Positions 1-13,400 of a stretch of DNA of 21,500 bases are shown here, one piece after another. Origin of the DNA: Apostichopus japonicus (taxonomy: Eukaryota; Echinodermata; Holothuroidea; Aspidochirotida; Stichopodidae); assembly GCF_037975245.1 (NCBI RefSeq), contig NC_092571.1, forward strand, positions 11,605,917 to 11,627,416, in the 5' to 3' direction. Below the pieces are notes generated by a model, which saw only the letters and a program-made list of their open reading frames with translations, ran no database searches and had not been told where the DNA came from. The position numbers were made by a program, and so were the translations under genes. Position 1 is the stretch's first letter. Each line of letters starts with the position of its first letter.

Positions 1-1339
1 ACTTTTCCCCTCCTTTTAGTTACTTTCTTCCCTTCAGTTTTTGGTTCCGATTGATGCTTTTCATGCATTGGAACCTATGCAGTCAAGTTGGCATGTGTGT
101 ATGCATATGCGTGTAAGTGTGTGATGCTCTAGCTTGTAAGTGCGGTATTTCAAGAAGGATATATGTGATTGATGTCATACTGTGTTGGTCAGGGTCAGTA
201 GATGAGTAGGTATGTCCGATTTAGTTTATACTCGGTATGATAATGTAACTATATGCATGTCCTTTCAACAACAATTTTTACCTCATTAATATTCATAGTG
301 GTTGGAGCTTAAAGGGGTATTCTGGTGACAGACAATGTGAAATTTCTATTGAAGAGAAAAATATTCCACACTGCTAGTTGAAAACCCCATCACAATATCT
401 TGCTCCTAACTCGAGATATGTTTGATTGAATGTGACAATTTTTGACTGGTTAAACCCTCAACTACTCCAGGAAATTGACTCACAGTAGGGGGTCTGTGAT
501 GTCATCTGGGCAAATGCTCTTTGGAAGCTTTACTTAGGTTATTAGTATATTCTCTTTGATATTTCCTTGAAACCTGATACATTTGGAATGTTTGCATAGC
601 AGTCAAAGTTCTCTGTTAAAATGCATCTTTTTGTAGAAACGTTTTTTTTCTTCGTGAATAAATGATTGAAGATATTATAAAGAAAAACAAAGATATCATC
701 CATTCTGCTGTTGCCCGGTGCATTTACAAAATATCCTTAAATTTAAAAAAAATTCATAGTTAGATTCAGAAAAGTTTCAGCAATTTTGTTCAGCAATCAA
801 CTTTAGCCACAAGAATATTCTTTTAACGGGATATTGTCAAAAACAGCTTGCTATGATATCTCAGAAACCACCATCTTATACATAAGAATTTTGATAATAC
901 AATGTAAGTATAGAGATACAGTACATACTTATGAGGTCATAAATATGACCTCATTAATATTCATGCATGCATCTGTTTCTATACAATGTCACTAGATAGA
1001 CTTAATCAGCTTGATAACCGATTCCTGGTACCTTCCCTCTTATGTTGCTGCATAAGTCAATAGATAATCCATCATTGATGTGCACAAGTACATGTATATT
1101 TACATGTCGAGCTTACCACACTATGAATAAGTTTGGGCATCGTAACCACTCAATGTTTTTGTTTTCTGTTTTGTTTTCATTTTATTTTCTTTCTGTTTTT
1201 GCATTTTGCTTTTGTTCTTTGCTTTCTAAGGCCCAAGTCAAACTTTTCTCATAAACTGATATGTGTGTTGTTTCCTTTAAAATTACATTAGCAAAGTCAC
1301 TCACACTGTTTTGTTACTCTGGTACATTTGTTGTTACAG
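1..1339. other. Probable intron upstream of first exon in window
   Basis: No exon recognised. It is A/T-rich and ends at the acceptor of exon 1. A short TG-rich stretch lies at about 90-124. CCTCATTAATATTCAT occurs at 281-296 and again at 949-964, the second time against a palindrome. About 310-530 has the look of a dispersed repeat, but I see no termini. Confidence 0.6.
931..954. repeat. Perfect 24-bp inverted repeat containing AGGTCA half-sites
   Basis: ATGAGGTCATA and its exact reverse complement separated by AA. It holds AGGTCA and TGACCT six bases apart, a nuclear-receptor-like inverted pair. It may equally be the tip of a transposon, because the following CCTCATTAATATTCAT also occurs at 281-296. 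Confidence 0.5.
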
Positions 1340-1489
1340 ATTCCCTCTGGTAATACAGAAGTTTCAGGATACAGGTTTGACAGTAACGACTTCACAATTC
1401 CTATGTGGTTACGTTTCATCAAACCAGCTGTGACAGCGGATACACAAACCATCACCATTGTCCAAGTTGGTTACAATTTTTATTTTGAG
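1340..1489 (+). CDS. Exon 1 of window: distal PR/SET domain
   Basis: Fifty codons, phase 0 at both ends, between acceptor TTACAG and donor GAG|GTGAGC. It encodes residues 1-50, including MWLRFIKPA, then T-Q-T-I, then QVG and NFYFE. This follows the PRDM pattern W-(M/L)-(R/K)-(F/Y)-(I/V)-x-x-A, then Q-(N/T)-(L/I)-x-x-x-Q and a tyrosine-rich strand. I see no other credible exon in 1-1339, so the rest of the domain should be upstream of the window. Confidence 0.85.
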
Positions 1490-4400
1490 GTGAGCTCCTG
1501 GAGACTTGATAGCCATTTCCAAGTTCTCCTCCAGCAATACTGTCCCAAATAATCTTAACTTTAGCAGTTCAAGTTGTGAAAGTTGTTTTTATGTCTCCTG
1601 TTCTATCTAAAGCCTTTCCATACTTTTCTCTCTCTTTTTTTTGGTGGTTGGAGGAGGGGGGGGGGGGGGTACAAAGGAGTCACAAACCCTGCCATTATGT
1701 TTCGGTTTAACGATAGAGATCTTGCCTCCTTTCGAAGATATTCCAGATTTCAAGACGTGGCCAGGAGATATCATTTAGTCAATCTGTGATGTCATAGTAC
1801 CGCTAGGATCTGGAACCTTTTAACTGTCTGTTGGGTTTTCCATCTCATATTTTCAAGGTACAATCTTTAACAGTGATGCTGAAGCTAATGGCAACACTGA
1901 TACAATGTTAGTAACTGTGAATCGGTACAGCCAGCTTTCATATTCTGCTACAAATTTGGTGGTTTGTAAAAATTGCAGAAAACAATACTGAACGTTGTAT
2001 TGTTCCCTACACAGGTAACCAAAGATGTGTCTGTCGGAACAGAACATTTCATACTCGGACGGAAGATGGAAGATGTTGAAATCGGGCCAGATGGTAACCC
2101 TTTGGTGAAGAAACGTGGCCGGCCAAAAAAGCCGAAACTTACACCAGAACAGCTGGCAGCTATTGAGGAAGAGAAGAAGAAGAAATTAGAAGCAAAGGTA
2201 TGGATTTTGTGGAAGTTCAATTAACCCAAACATCATGACCAAGATGCTGTTGGGCCCGTATAGTTTTCAGCTGGGCTTAAAGCTGCTGTTGGGCCTACAT
2301 CTGCAGCAATAACTTCAGCCAGGGTTATTGACTAGCAAACTACTCTTGTGCTGCATATGTAATGTATTTAAGGGCAAAGTAAATGCTGGGAGGGGTTTCC
2401 CTCTGGTTTGTGTACTCATTTTGTTGTGTTACGCTTATACTGTATGTCCACATCATCTCATATGAGGAGTTAGGGAAACTGATGAAATAACTACACATGG
2501 TAGACTGACGAATAACTTTGTAATGATATTTTATTTGCTCGAAATTCCACCACGCACATAGAGCCAAGAAGAGAAAGATTTGAAAGGCCTACCGGAAGGG
2601 ATCAGAGGAAGATCTCGGAAGTGCGTCATCTGCGGAAAGAAATTCATCTCCTCGGCCCTGTTCATGCAGCATCGCCAGAAGTGTGGAACCATCAAAGCTA
2701 AGGATATCTATGAAGATGTGGAGGGAGATGAGGAAGAGGCAGAAATCGAGGAGGAAGAAGAAGCAGCTGCTGCAGAGGAGGAAGCAGCAAAGGCTGATGG
2801 GAAGAGTACAGATCAAAATTTAGACCCAATGTAAGTATAGCCAGGATGTTTGAGGTGGATGAAATGGCTGGACGGGAAGTAGGTGAAGAAAATGGACTTT
2901 GCATGAATCAAACCAGATCAATATTTAGACCCTATGATCAATATTTAGCAGCTATGTAAGTAGCCAGGATGTTTGAGGTGGATGAATTGGCTGGACATGA
3001 AGTAGGTGAAGAAAATTTACTTTACATGAATCAAAGCAGATCAATATTTAGACACTTTGATCAATATTTAGACCCTATGTAAGTAGCAAGGATGTTTGAG
3101 GTGGAGGAATTGGCTGGACATGAAGTAGGTGAAGAAAATTTACTTTACATGAATCAAACCAGATCAATATTAAGACACTTTGATCAATATTTAGACCCTA
3201 TGTAAGTAGCAAGGATGTTTGAGTTGGACGAATTGGCTGGACATGAAGTAGGTGAAGAAAATGGACTTTACATGAATCAAACCAGATCAATATTTAGACC
3301 CTATGATCAATATTTAGCACCTATGTAAGTAGCAAGGATGTTTGAGGTGGATGAATTGGCTGGACATGAAGTAGGTGAAGAAAATTTACTTTACATGAAT
3401 CAAACCAGATCAATATTTAGACCCTATGATCAATATTTAGCACCTATGTAAGTAGCAAGGATGTTTGAGGTGGATGAATTGGCTGGACGTGAAGTAGGTG
3501 AAGAAAATGGACTTTACATGAATCAAACCTAGATCAATATTTAGACCGTTTTAAAATTGCTAAAGGTGACTCACAAACATCACTTTTGAGAAATTCCTTG
3601 TTGTCATGACATTTTGATACTTTAGCCTTGATATGCTGTAATGCTGTTCCTTAAGGTTTTGCAGTCTATTGGAAAAGAGAGGAGGAATGTAATATCGAAG
3701 CTTGATTCTTTTTTTCACAGGGTGAAGAGACCTCGGGGACGACCGAGGAAAGACGGCCTCCCTCCCCAACAGCGGAAAACGAGAAGAGGGAGGAGGCGGA
3801 AGGTTGGAAGACCGAGAAAAAGACCACTTTCAGACAGCGAAGAGGAAACCAAACAGATAAAGGTACCTCACTACATCAGACTTGTTCAAGTCTTCTTCTC
3901 TGATTTTCAACCCAGTAATTACACTTAGAAGGTGATCCACAGGAAACTGTCTGAAATGTTCCTTCTGATAGTACAGGGAAAAGTACAGAAGTTATTAGGT
4001 GGGAAGAGGTACTAGGAATGCCAGTAATCAAGTGGTTAGCTCAAGATAAGCTCCACCATTTTGAAAGAGTTTATTCCAGTAGCTGTAATTGATTGATTTA
4101 TAAAACTGATGGAAAATGTTCTGCATCTTTAGATCCAAAGCAAATCTTCGTAGCATTTTGTGCGGTGAAGATATGAAAATCCTTTTTCAAAATTTGGTGA
4201 TATTTGCTTAACGCATCTGGCAACAAGCAGAGAAAACGATGTCATCACGGCAATTCAGCTAATTTTTTTGTTTGTTTCTTCGTTCCTCAAATATTAAGCT
4301 CACTTGTTCAGAGAATTCATGCATAAAGGAAGAATTTTCACCAAAGACATACACAATCATCCCATTGGTGTGCAGGCATGAGCTTTTTCCGCGAATTCTG

Positions 4401-7400
4401 GTTTTTGGTTTCTTTTCTACATCGGGACAAAAAATATTATCCTAACACACTGTGGCATACGCAAACTGGAGCCTATACCGCAATTTTTGCAAAGTTCTGT
4501 GATTTTTTTTTTTTGCCCCAGGCTCATCCCTGGGTGTGAGGAATTTAGATCTTTTCTTATTTTATTTTCCAGTACGTCAAGGATGAGTGTCACCCTACGG
4601 TTAAAGACAAAGAGAAATATGCCTTCGAGTGCGACACCTGCGAGTGCATCTTCCCGACTCAGACCTGGTTGGACTTCCACAAGGAGCATCATACCACTCC
4701 TGCTCTCAACTTTCTGGTGTGTAACCTCTGCGACGAGGCCTTCCGTTTCCTGACCTCCTTCAACACCCATCTAGACGAAAAACACAGCGAACTGGACCAG
4801 AGGAAGAGAGTGTTGGCCAGTACGTTCAGATGCGACGCCTGTAAGAAACCATTCCGCTCTCCGATTCACCTTGAACGTCACAAACAGAGAGCAAGTCAAG
4901 AAAGTAAGTCCTTTCATTTGAGCATATCTTTAAGCATTGTCAGCACTGCCTGTGGATGTCAATTTGCCTCTAAAAGTTGGGGAGGGAAGGGTGTTTTGTT
5001 GGGGGGAGGTGGGGTGGGGGACGTTGTAACTGACTTGAAGTCTTAACTGAGTGCCATCCTGTGAACTAAGCCTGATGAGCAGCCATGTATGTTGAGGAAC
5101 AGTGTGTTGGTGCTTTAAAGGTATCCAGTGGGAATGTAGGTTTATTAATAAAACATTTCAGCGAGAGGGAAAAGATCTTTAGCGATCCTCAAAATGGGAG
5201 GTGGGGAGGACAAAATGCAGTTCCCAAGTGGGGACATGTCCTTCCCATCTTTGGAACTGTGGAAGTGTTGAAGTCCTGAGTAAGGTGGGATGTTGGATTT
5301 GCAATGTTGCATGGTTGTGAGCACTCGATGCTAAAGTACTGTGGGAGCCTAGCTCCCAGCATATTTTTGTCCTAAATTGTGTTTATATTGAGAGAGATCT
5401 AATACAGCACTTGTAACCAACTGCTTTTGCAGTTGCAAGACTCTTTTTTTTTCTTGCCCAGACGTGTACATTGAATAACATTTATATGCTGAGAAAAATC
5501 ATGTTTGCTGTTTTCTCTCTTTCCTCAGCTCCATATCCCAAAGGTCCGGTCCAGATAAAATGTAAATTTTGTGAGAAGAGTTTCACGGGGGAGGTTTCTC
5601 TGGAGAACCACACGTTGCGCAAACACCCCGAACACAAGAAGCACCAGTGTACAGAAAATAACTGTGAAGAAACATTTGAAACCAAAGGTAACTTTAAGAT
5701 GCCACCTGGCTAAAGAGATTGGGACCATCTTCACTACACTCCAATGGGCTTTTCGGACAATATTTGGTGTTGCGCCCTGTTTTGATAAGAAAAGCAGTCA
5801 TGCAGAACAATTTATCATGGCATAGATGTACTTAGCTGGTTTGCAATCTCACTTCTTTGGTTATTATTAACTATAAGTAATTTCCTTAGTTCTTACACCC
5901 CAATCCCTGCTACACTGCTTCCAATAATCTGTGATTCATGGCCCACAGCTGTTTGTCAACCAAACTGCAAAGTTTTGTTAAATTCGAAATTTGATCTTTT
6001 TTTTCTTGGACTGGATTCATGACTTTTGATTGTTTTTTCACCTTTGTCTACTCAGAGGAGAGATCGTCACATCTAGAGTCAGTTCACGGTACGGATCCTA
6101 AACTGATCTACCGTTGTCCAGTGGAGAGCTGCATAAAGGCCTACACGTCCATGGCTGCGTTAAATTATCACTACGAACTCAGACACACTACAAATAGGTG
6201 AGGTCATCCTATCTATTTAAAAGTCTGTCTGCATGATATTCCTTCTTCTACTTCAATTTAAATTTATTCCTATAAGATTACGCTGACATTGATCTTCTGA
6301 AAATTCATAGTTAATATGTGCCCTCACGCCTGCAATGTGCCCAATCAATCATCAATCAATAGTCATAAGCCAAATTGGCCCGTTGACCTCCCCGAAGATT
6401 ATAAACAATCTTAGGTTTGTAACCTTTTATAATGTTAATCCGATGCCTGCCATCTTCGAGTAGCTAGGCTGCAGAACGGCCGGACCAATTGGTTAAATTG
6501 TCAATCCATCGTAAATGCGGTCTGCCTGGCTTACGTTTGTAACCACAGGGTAGCCCACAGAGTACAGCACATGTAAGGCCTTCACAACGTACTGCATGTC
6601 CGAACCATTTCGATTATGTTGAAGAACAGTTTCAGAAGAGAACAGCCATCGCCCCGCAATCTTCGTGGTTAGTTCATCATTCGACACATAGTCTTTCCAT
6701 GTGAGACCAAGCAAACGACGTAAAATTTCTCTACCTAACATGTGCCCACTCCCCTTCAATTATCCCCTTATGCCCTGATCTTGATAAGCTCTATTCATAA
6801 AACTGATGTTTTGCGATGGGTACCATCTGCTTTATAGTTGGTAGTCACTATTACCATCATGGCATGGTTACAGTGTGCCTGCCCGTCCTACATTTGTCCT
6901 GATTTCTTTTGTTTCTTCTCATTCTTTTAATAGGCCATTTACCTGTGAAATCTGTGGGAAAACCTGGGTGAAGCTCGGCAAGCTACGAGACCACCTGAAA
7001 ACCCACAGCACGGAAAAGAACGAACTTTGCGATCTTTGTGGGAGAGCATTCAAAACCAGAGCTGAACTGAAGGACCACAAATCTGATGCACACACAGAAG
7101 GTAACACCTGTTATGTTTTTAGTTGCCATGGTAACGAAGTATCAGAAGTCTCATTTCTCAGATGAAGGGATATATTGAGTGGTCCAAATTTGAATATGGT
7201 AGCTTGATGTTTAAGTTTAAACATGGTCATGCAAATTTGATGGATGCACCGACGATATCTCGCATGTTTTATTTTCTATGGTTACGGTGTTTATAGACTT
7301 TTTTTTATTTATCGATCCAACCAGTTCATACAAATATTATCCATATTCAGAAGATGACACTTTTGAATTTTAGTTTCCTTGGTTACCAAGCATGAAATAC

Positions 7401-10400
7401 ATCTGAACCTGATGGAGCACACTTGCTCAAATGCACACTTGGATGGTAACGCTAGTTTCTATGGTTACCAAGTTCCAGAATACCTCTGGTTCTTCTGATC
7501 GAGAGCCTTATGTCTACACTTCCATGCAGGTCTGCAGTGAGGGTAATACATCACAGAGACCTTAACAAACTCTTGATTTGTTGATTGTTGATCCTTGTTG
7601 ATTCTTGTTGATCCTTGTTGATTTTGTAATTTCTTCAAGCTACCTTTTTTTCTCTCAGCCGGCAGAGAGAAACTCAACTGTCGATTCTGCTCAGCTACAT
7701 TCAGTAGGCGGAGCTCCAGATCTTACCACGAGCGTCGCCATAGGAACGACGCACCTTACGTTTGCCCCAAGCCGGGATGCAACAAAAGTTTTGTGGCAGT
7801 GATTGACTTTAAGAGACACCTCATTTACCATACTGGTAAAAATTGCTCAGCTTTTTGTATATTTTCTAATCTTTAGGAAGATTAGTTGACAATTCACCAG
7901 ATATATAGTTTATTTTTTTTCATGTTCATCATTTCTTAACAAGAACATTTCACAATTTTTTTAACAAACCAAGATTTGTTAGTGGAACAAAATGTCAGAG
8001 GTAGGTTTTTTATATCAACAAATGAACAGAGGAAACTGATTTGGAAATATTAAAAAAAAATTGATAAGATCTAAGAATTTTTTTTACCTAGAATAGGATT
8101 TCAAGGCAACCATTGACCTCAGATCTGTTTTCTACCAGGAATACAAGCTTCGCCATCAATGTTGAAACCTTCTTCTAATTATGTTATTAATACATTAATC
8201 AAAGAATAATAAATGACTTGTTGATGTCATTTGTTTTATGATGTTGCACATGTTCTTGCAATTCTCGATTGATGCTAAGAGACATCAGGCCTCAAAATTT
8301 GGGCTATGTACCAGGCCTAATTGCAAAATGGATTTTTCTGTTTTGCCAGTAGAAGAAAACAAGGCACTGGAAAGTTTTTCCCAGTATACATTAAGAACAT
8401 AAACACATGTGGTTGGTAAACGATCTTACATCTACCAATCAGCCTGATCTCCATGCCTTACATAAGGCCTGTATTACTTCTTATTTTCAGCAAATAATAT
8501 TGGGCTGCTCTCAAAAGCCTGTACAGTAAAATTGATGTTTCTTTTAATTCAAGAAAATGCCTGTGGGAACTTGATTTTAGCTAGTAGATGTTTTAAGCAT
8601 TTTATTTGGGGGAGGGGGATGTTGGCAAGTTGCTCAAAATTGTGAAATTCTAGGCTTGGATATGTTGGTAAATAATTTGCTTTGATGTTGTAGGAGCCAA
8701 GCTGTACCGATGTAGATATTGTAGTAACTGCTTTACGAGGAGCGACTACCTCAAGGGACACGAGAGGAGACACCACCTGAGAGGAGAACAGATCGTTGCT
8801 GGTCCTCCCGTAGAAGAGACGGTGACAATCAAGGTATCTTGCAAAATTAGATCAATTAACCAGTTTACAGCGAAAGAAGCAAAGGGGATGTTCAAATGTC
8901 TCTGTTTAATTTATGATGCATGATGGACGAAAACTGTTGAGCAAAGAGTTACAAACACTGAAAAAAAGATGAGTTTCTAAACTTGGACCAATGAGTTTTA
9001 AAACTTGAAGTTAAGACTTTGAAGTTGGAGATATAAGTTGTAACTTATGGAGGATGTGTTTTGAACTCTTAGCGATGAATTTGAACTTGGCAGTTTCTTG
9101 AAACCCTGAAGAATAGATTTTGAACTCGTAGGGACGAGTCTGACGGTTTTGAGTTTAATGGATGACTTTTAATCGCAGAATGATTACATTTGAGATGGTT
9201 TTGTTAGCTTCTTTAGTAAACAGAAGATATTGTGATGCTTCCTTTAAGTCAAGGGGAATGTTAAAAGCTGGCTGTTGATGGTACATTATTAAGAAAAGTG
9301 TAGTTACGTATTCAACAAAAGTTAGTGTGCTATAAAGTCACATTAAGAATTTACAAGATTCATTCTGGCCATGGCAAAAAAATCAACAAAGTTTTGGGTG
9401 GTGAACAACTAAATTTTTAAATCCAACTTGCTGCTGAATGTGTAAGACATATATTTTGTGTTACTTTGGGACGTTTCAACAAAGTGAGAATTTGAAGTAA
9501 TGTCTTGAGCAACACAATAGATATTTATAAAGTAAATACTTCTTTAGATGTAAATAAAGACATTTTTGGCAAAGGTTAAATTAGTCCTTTGCGTTTTTGG
9601 GTTTTATTTTTAGAAGGAACTTCAAGATGATGTTAAAAGTTGGACCCCTTACTTATGGACTAAGCAAGATTCTTAAAAACTCTGTAGACGATGTACGCTG
9701 TTTTTTTTGTGTTTTTTTTCCCCCTCTGGGATAAATATGTGTTATATGTTAAAGAACATCTACCTCTTTACATGTCAGTAAGGTAAATTTTTGGCAAATA
9801 GAACATTCAGCCTAACTGGGTTTTGTTATGTTAAGTGGGGAAGACCAAGATGATCTTTTAAGTTTGGACTCCTTGGAGCCACACTCAAGAATTCTGTAAT
9901 AGAATTCTTATAGTCCAGTTAAATAGTCCAGTAGGCCAGTTTAAATTCCAGTGAATAGTCCAGTTAAATTTTAACCTTTGGGATATAGAAATCATGAGGC
10001 TGAGGCATTAACCCATAACCTTCCCGTCGCCAGGTGCCATGGCCGATGGAGAAACCTGTCAAGATTCAGGGGCAGAACGTGGTAGTCATCATCGAGCCTG
10101 ATCCTACCTTAGCTGCTGGGGAGCTAACCACAGAGGCTCTAGCAGCTTTAGAGAGGGCAGCAGAGGGCCATGTCATCAGTCAGGATGGGGTAAGAGTTTT
10201 TTTTTTTAAACCTTTAGTCAATGTGCAAGGTTTCCCACAATGCCTTGCTTCTCCCTTTTCTTTTTTCTTCTTCCATCCATTGGCCTGAAGTGAAAACATA
10301 ACACTCTGTCTTATATTTTGGTTCATTTCCCATTTCTGTCTCCACAAGAAAAATGGCACAAGGTATGTTTACTAACACCGGATAGATAGATGAAAGTGAT

Positions 10401-13400
10401 TGGTCGTAGCGTAAATTGGTTATTCATCTACTTAGAAAGCTGAGACTCTAAAGCTATAACAGTTTATTGTGCTGGGATCTATACATACATATTCAAACTC
10501 AGTTAGGCTTAAAGGCATTGAAGACTCGCCCCAAACCGCGTGCGGCCATCTGAAAAAGTTAACTTCCGTTGCTTGCAAGTGACGTTTTGTTCGTGTCGCT
10601 ACAAAATGCAGACAGTACAGTAATGAAACGTGATACCTTGTTATCTTTAGCTGGACCTGAGATGTCCATCGCTGTATTGTTTGTACACTGTGGTTGTGGG
10701 TATTGACCGCAGCTGTATGTACTGACTGTACACTAGTGTCTAATTACCGATGGTAGCAAGCTGTGTGTGTGTATTTTCTGGGATCGATGGTGGTGTCTAA
10801 CACTTCTGTTACACCTCATTCGAAACTAGGTCAGATTACCGGCATTAGATGTTTCTTTTTGCGCGAGTCTTCACACCCTATAATTGTAATGATATATTAT
10901 GGAATGCAAGTGCATTTTCATGAATAAAGGAACACAATATCCTATACGAATATATATATGCTTCACCAAGAAGAAAGTTTCCTATTGATAATTTCCTAGT
11001 GAGGGTGTGGATATATTGTGTTCTGGAACTGAGAGTAAAGTGTAACCTTAAAATAGGCTACAGAACAGGGCTATGCAGGGTTGAACTTTTAGCAATATGG
11101 TCCTGTACTTATCCCGAGGGTTATCCAAACAACAAGTTGTCTTGTATTGTTGTTGTTGGTGAGTGACTGAGTGCAGTTACAGTAAATAAACTTCAGAGAA
11201 GAAATGAAAAGTTCTGGTATCCCCCCTCTCCCCCCCACTCCCCACCAGAAAAAAAAAAGAAAAACATATGGAATACTTTGAATTAAATTGATTCGTGATT
11301 TTGAACACTAGTACAGTACTCAGATATATGTTAACGGTTGTTTGGTTGGTTCTGTATTTATGTATTGTCGCTGTTGATAGTGTTCATTTCAGTTGAACCA
11401 TTTTCCATATTTTTCACTCACTGTTTCTGCTTGTGTCATCAGATGCATTTACAGATTCCCACTGACCAGACGCAGAGCCATCCAGTTGGTATTGTCGAAC
11501 AAAACACTCAACCAGTGAGTCACATTCTCTTACAATTAACATATATATCACATCCATAGGTAACTGTAGCGATGCGGTGCTTGTGTTGTAGTTTGTATGT
11601 TACCTGCTGAGAAGCCTGACCGGTCGTATATCATAATATCCTAGTCAGTCAGGGAGGGGGCCGGGGAGGGGGGGTAGTTGAGGTCTATAGATTGTGCTTT
11701 GCCAACTCTAACGTATTTGTCTGTTATGTTGCAGCCCGATGGCAAAGGTAACATGTTTATGCCAGGGTATTAAGTGGGGGGGGGGGGGGAGTAGGGTTAC
11801 ATTGTAGAAAGTATGATTAGAAGAATATTAAATAGTTATCTAAAGTGGGGGGGAAACAAAACTTTACCTACTTGAAACTATTGAGTTAGTCTTTGACCTA
11901 ATTATTCTTCAGTATTTTGTCTGTGGTGCTTGTATTACATTACCAGTGCTCCATACACCAGGTAATGCACTTTGCACTCCTTCCAAACCTTCCAAGGTCA
12001 TCCATCAGTTTATCCCCAAATTGTAGTTTGATAAAGATTACTAAAATTTGCACTAAATTCCAAAAAATGAAAGATTTTTTTTTAAGTCGGCCAAAAATGT
12101 CTCAGTGAAGAAGAATACATGAATGGTGGTCGCCAAGTGCTTTTTGAACCAGGAGTGGGAGTGACCATTCAATGGACTTTCTAGCATAATTGTTGCCAAT
12201 AGTGATGGCCTTTAATATTGCACTGAATAATTCCACAATCACAGTCCGGTGCCATTCTGTGGTTTGGTTGCAGTCCATTCAGTAATCCTCTCTAGTGTGT
12301 CTCTCACCAGAACATGCAGTCGGTGGACACTACAGCATCCCAGTTGTTACAACTGGCTGCAGAACAAGTGGCAGCCACAACGTCGGCCGCTGCGGCAGAA
12401 ATGCATCAGTCTGAAGGAGAGATAGTGACGACCTCGATACCCACAGGCACATTAGATTCATCCCAGATACTGATGCAGGCGACCCAGCAAGCTCTCCTCC
12501 ACCAGACGATCAGTGCGGAGGGAGCTCACATCAGCATGAGCAGCGAGGACGGCTCGCAGATAACGATGGACGCTGCGACAAGCGAACAGGCCGCTCTAGT
12601 CCTACAACAGTTGGCTGGGGAGAATGCGCAGGTAGTTACATTATAAGAAGCTTGTTATGCTCTAGTCCTACAACAGTTGGCTGGAGGGAATGCGCAGGTA
12701 GTTATGTAATAAGAAGCTTGTTATGCTCTAGTCCTATAACAGTTGGCTGGAGAGAATGCGCAGGGAGCTCACATCAGCATAAGCAGCGAGGACGGCTCGC
12801 AGATAACGATGGACGCTGCGACAAGCGAACAGGCCGCTCTAGTCCTACAACAGTTGGCTGGGGAGAATGCGCAGGTAGTTACATTATAAGAAGCTTGTTA
12901 TGCTCTAGTCCTACAACAGTTGGCTGGAGGGAATGCGTAGGTAGTTATGTAATAAGAAGCTTGTTATGCTCTAGTCCTATAACAGTTGGCTGGAGAGAAT
13001 GCGCAGGTAGTTATGTAATAAGAAGCTTGTTATGCTCTAGTCCTAAAACAGTTGGCTGGAGAGAATGCGCAGGTAGTTATGTTATAAGAAGCTTGTTATG
13101 CTCTAGTCCTAAAACAGTTGGCTGGAGAGAATGCACAGGTAGTTATGTTATAAGAAGCTTGTTATGCTCTAGTCCTACAACAGTTGGCTGGAGAGAATGT
13201 GCAGGTAGTTATGTTATAAGAAGCTTGTTATGCTCTAGTCCTACAACAGTTGGCTGGAGAGAATGTGCAGGTAGTTATGTTATAAGAAGCTTGTTATGCT
13301 CTAGTCCTACAACAGTTGGCTGGAGAGAATGCACAGGTAGTTATGTTATAAGAAGCTTGTTATGCTCTAGTCCTACAACAGTTGGCTGGAGAGAATGTGC

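Larger units (their letters stand above)
6198..6933 (+). other. Intron 7
   Basis: GT-AG intron of 736 bp; much of it is occupied by the antisense LINE-like remnant at about 6340-6760. Confidence 0.8.

Noticed and set aside
1042-1254. 70-residue plus-strand frame as an upstream exon
   Set aside because: Low-complexity Phe/Ser/Cys translation of a T-rich intron with no resemblance to a PR domain.
2589-2904. Minus-strand frames opposite exon 3
   Set aside because: Leu/Pro/Ser-rich mirror translations of the acidic GAG/GAA coding stretch.
4417-4770. 117-residue minus-strand frame
   Set aside because: Overlaps exon 5 in antisense; no domain and no splice or start support.
11735-11747. Micro-exon between exons 12 and 13
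   Set aside because: Thirteen bases would shift the frame and stop at 12412-12414; exons 12 and 13 join cleanly without it.
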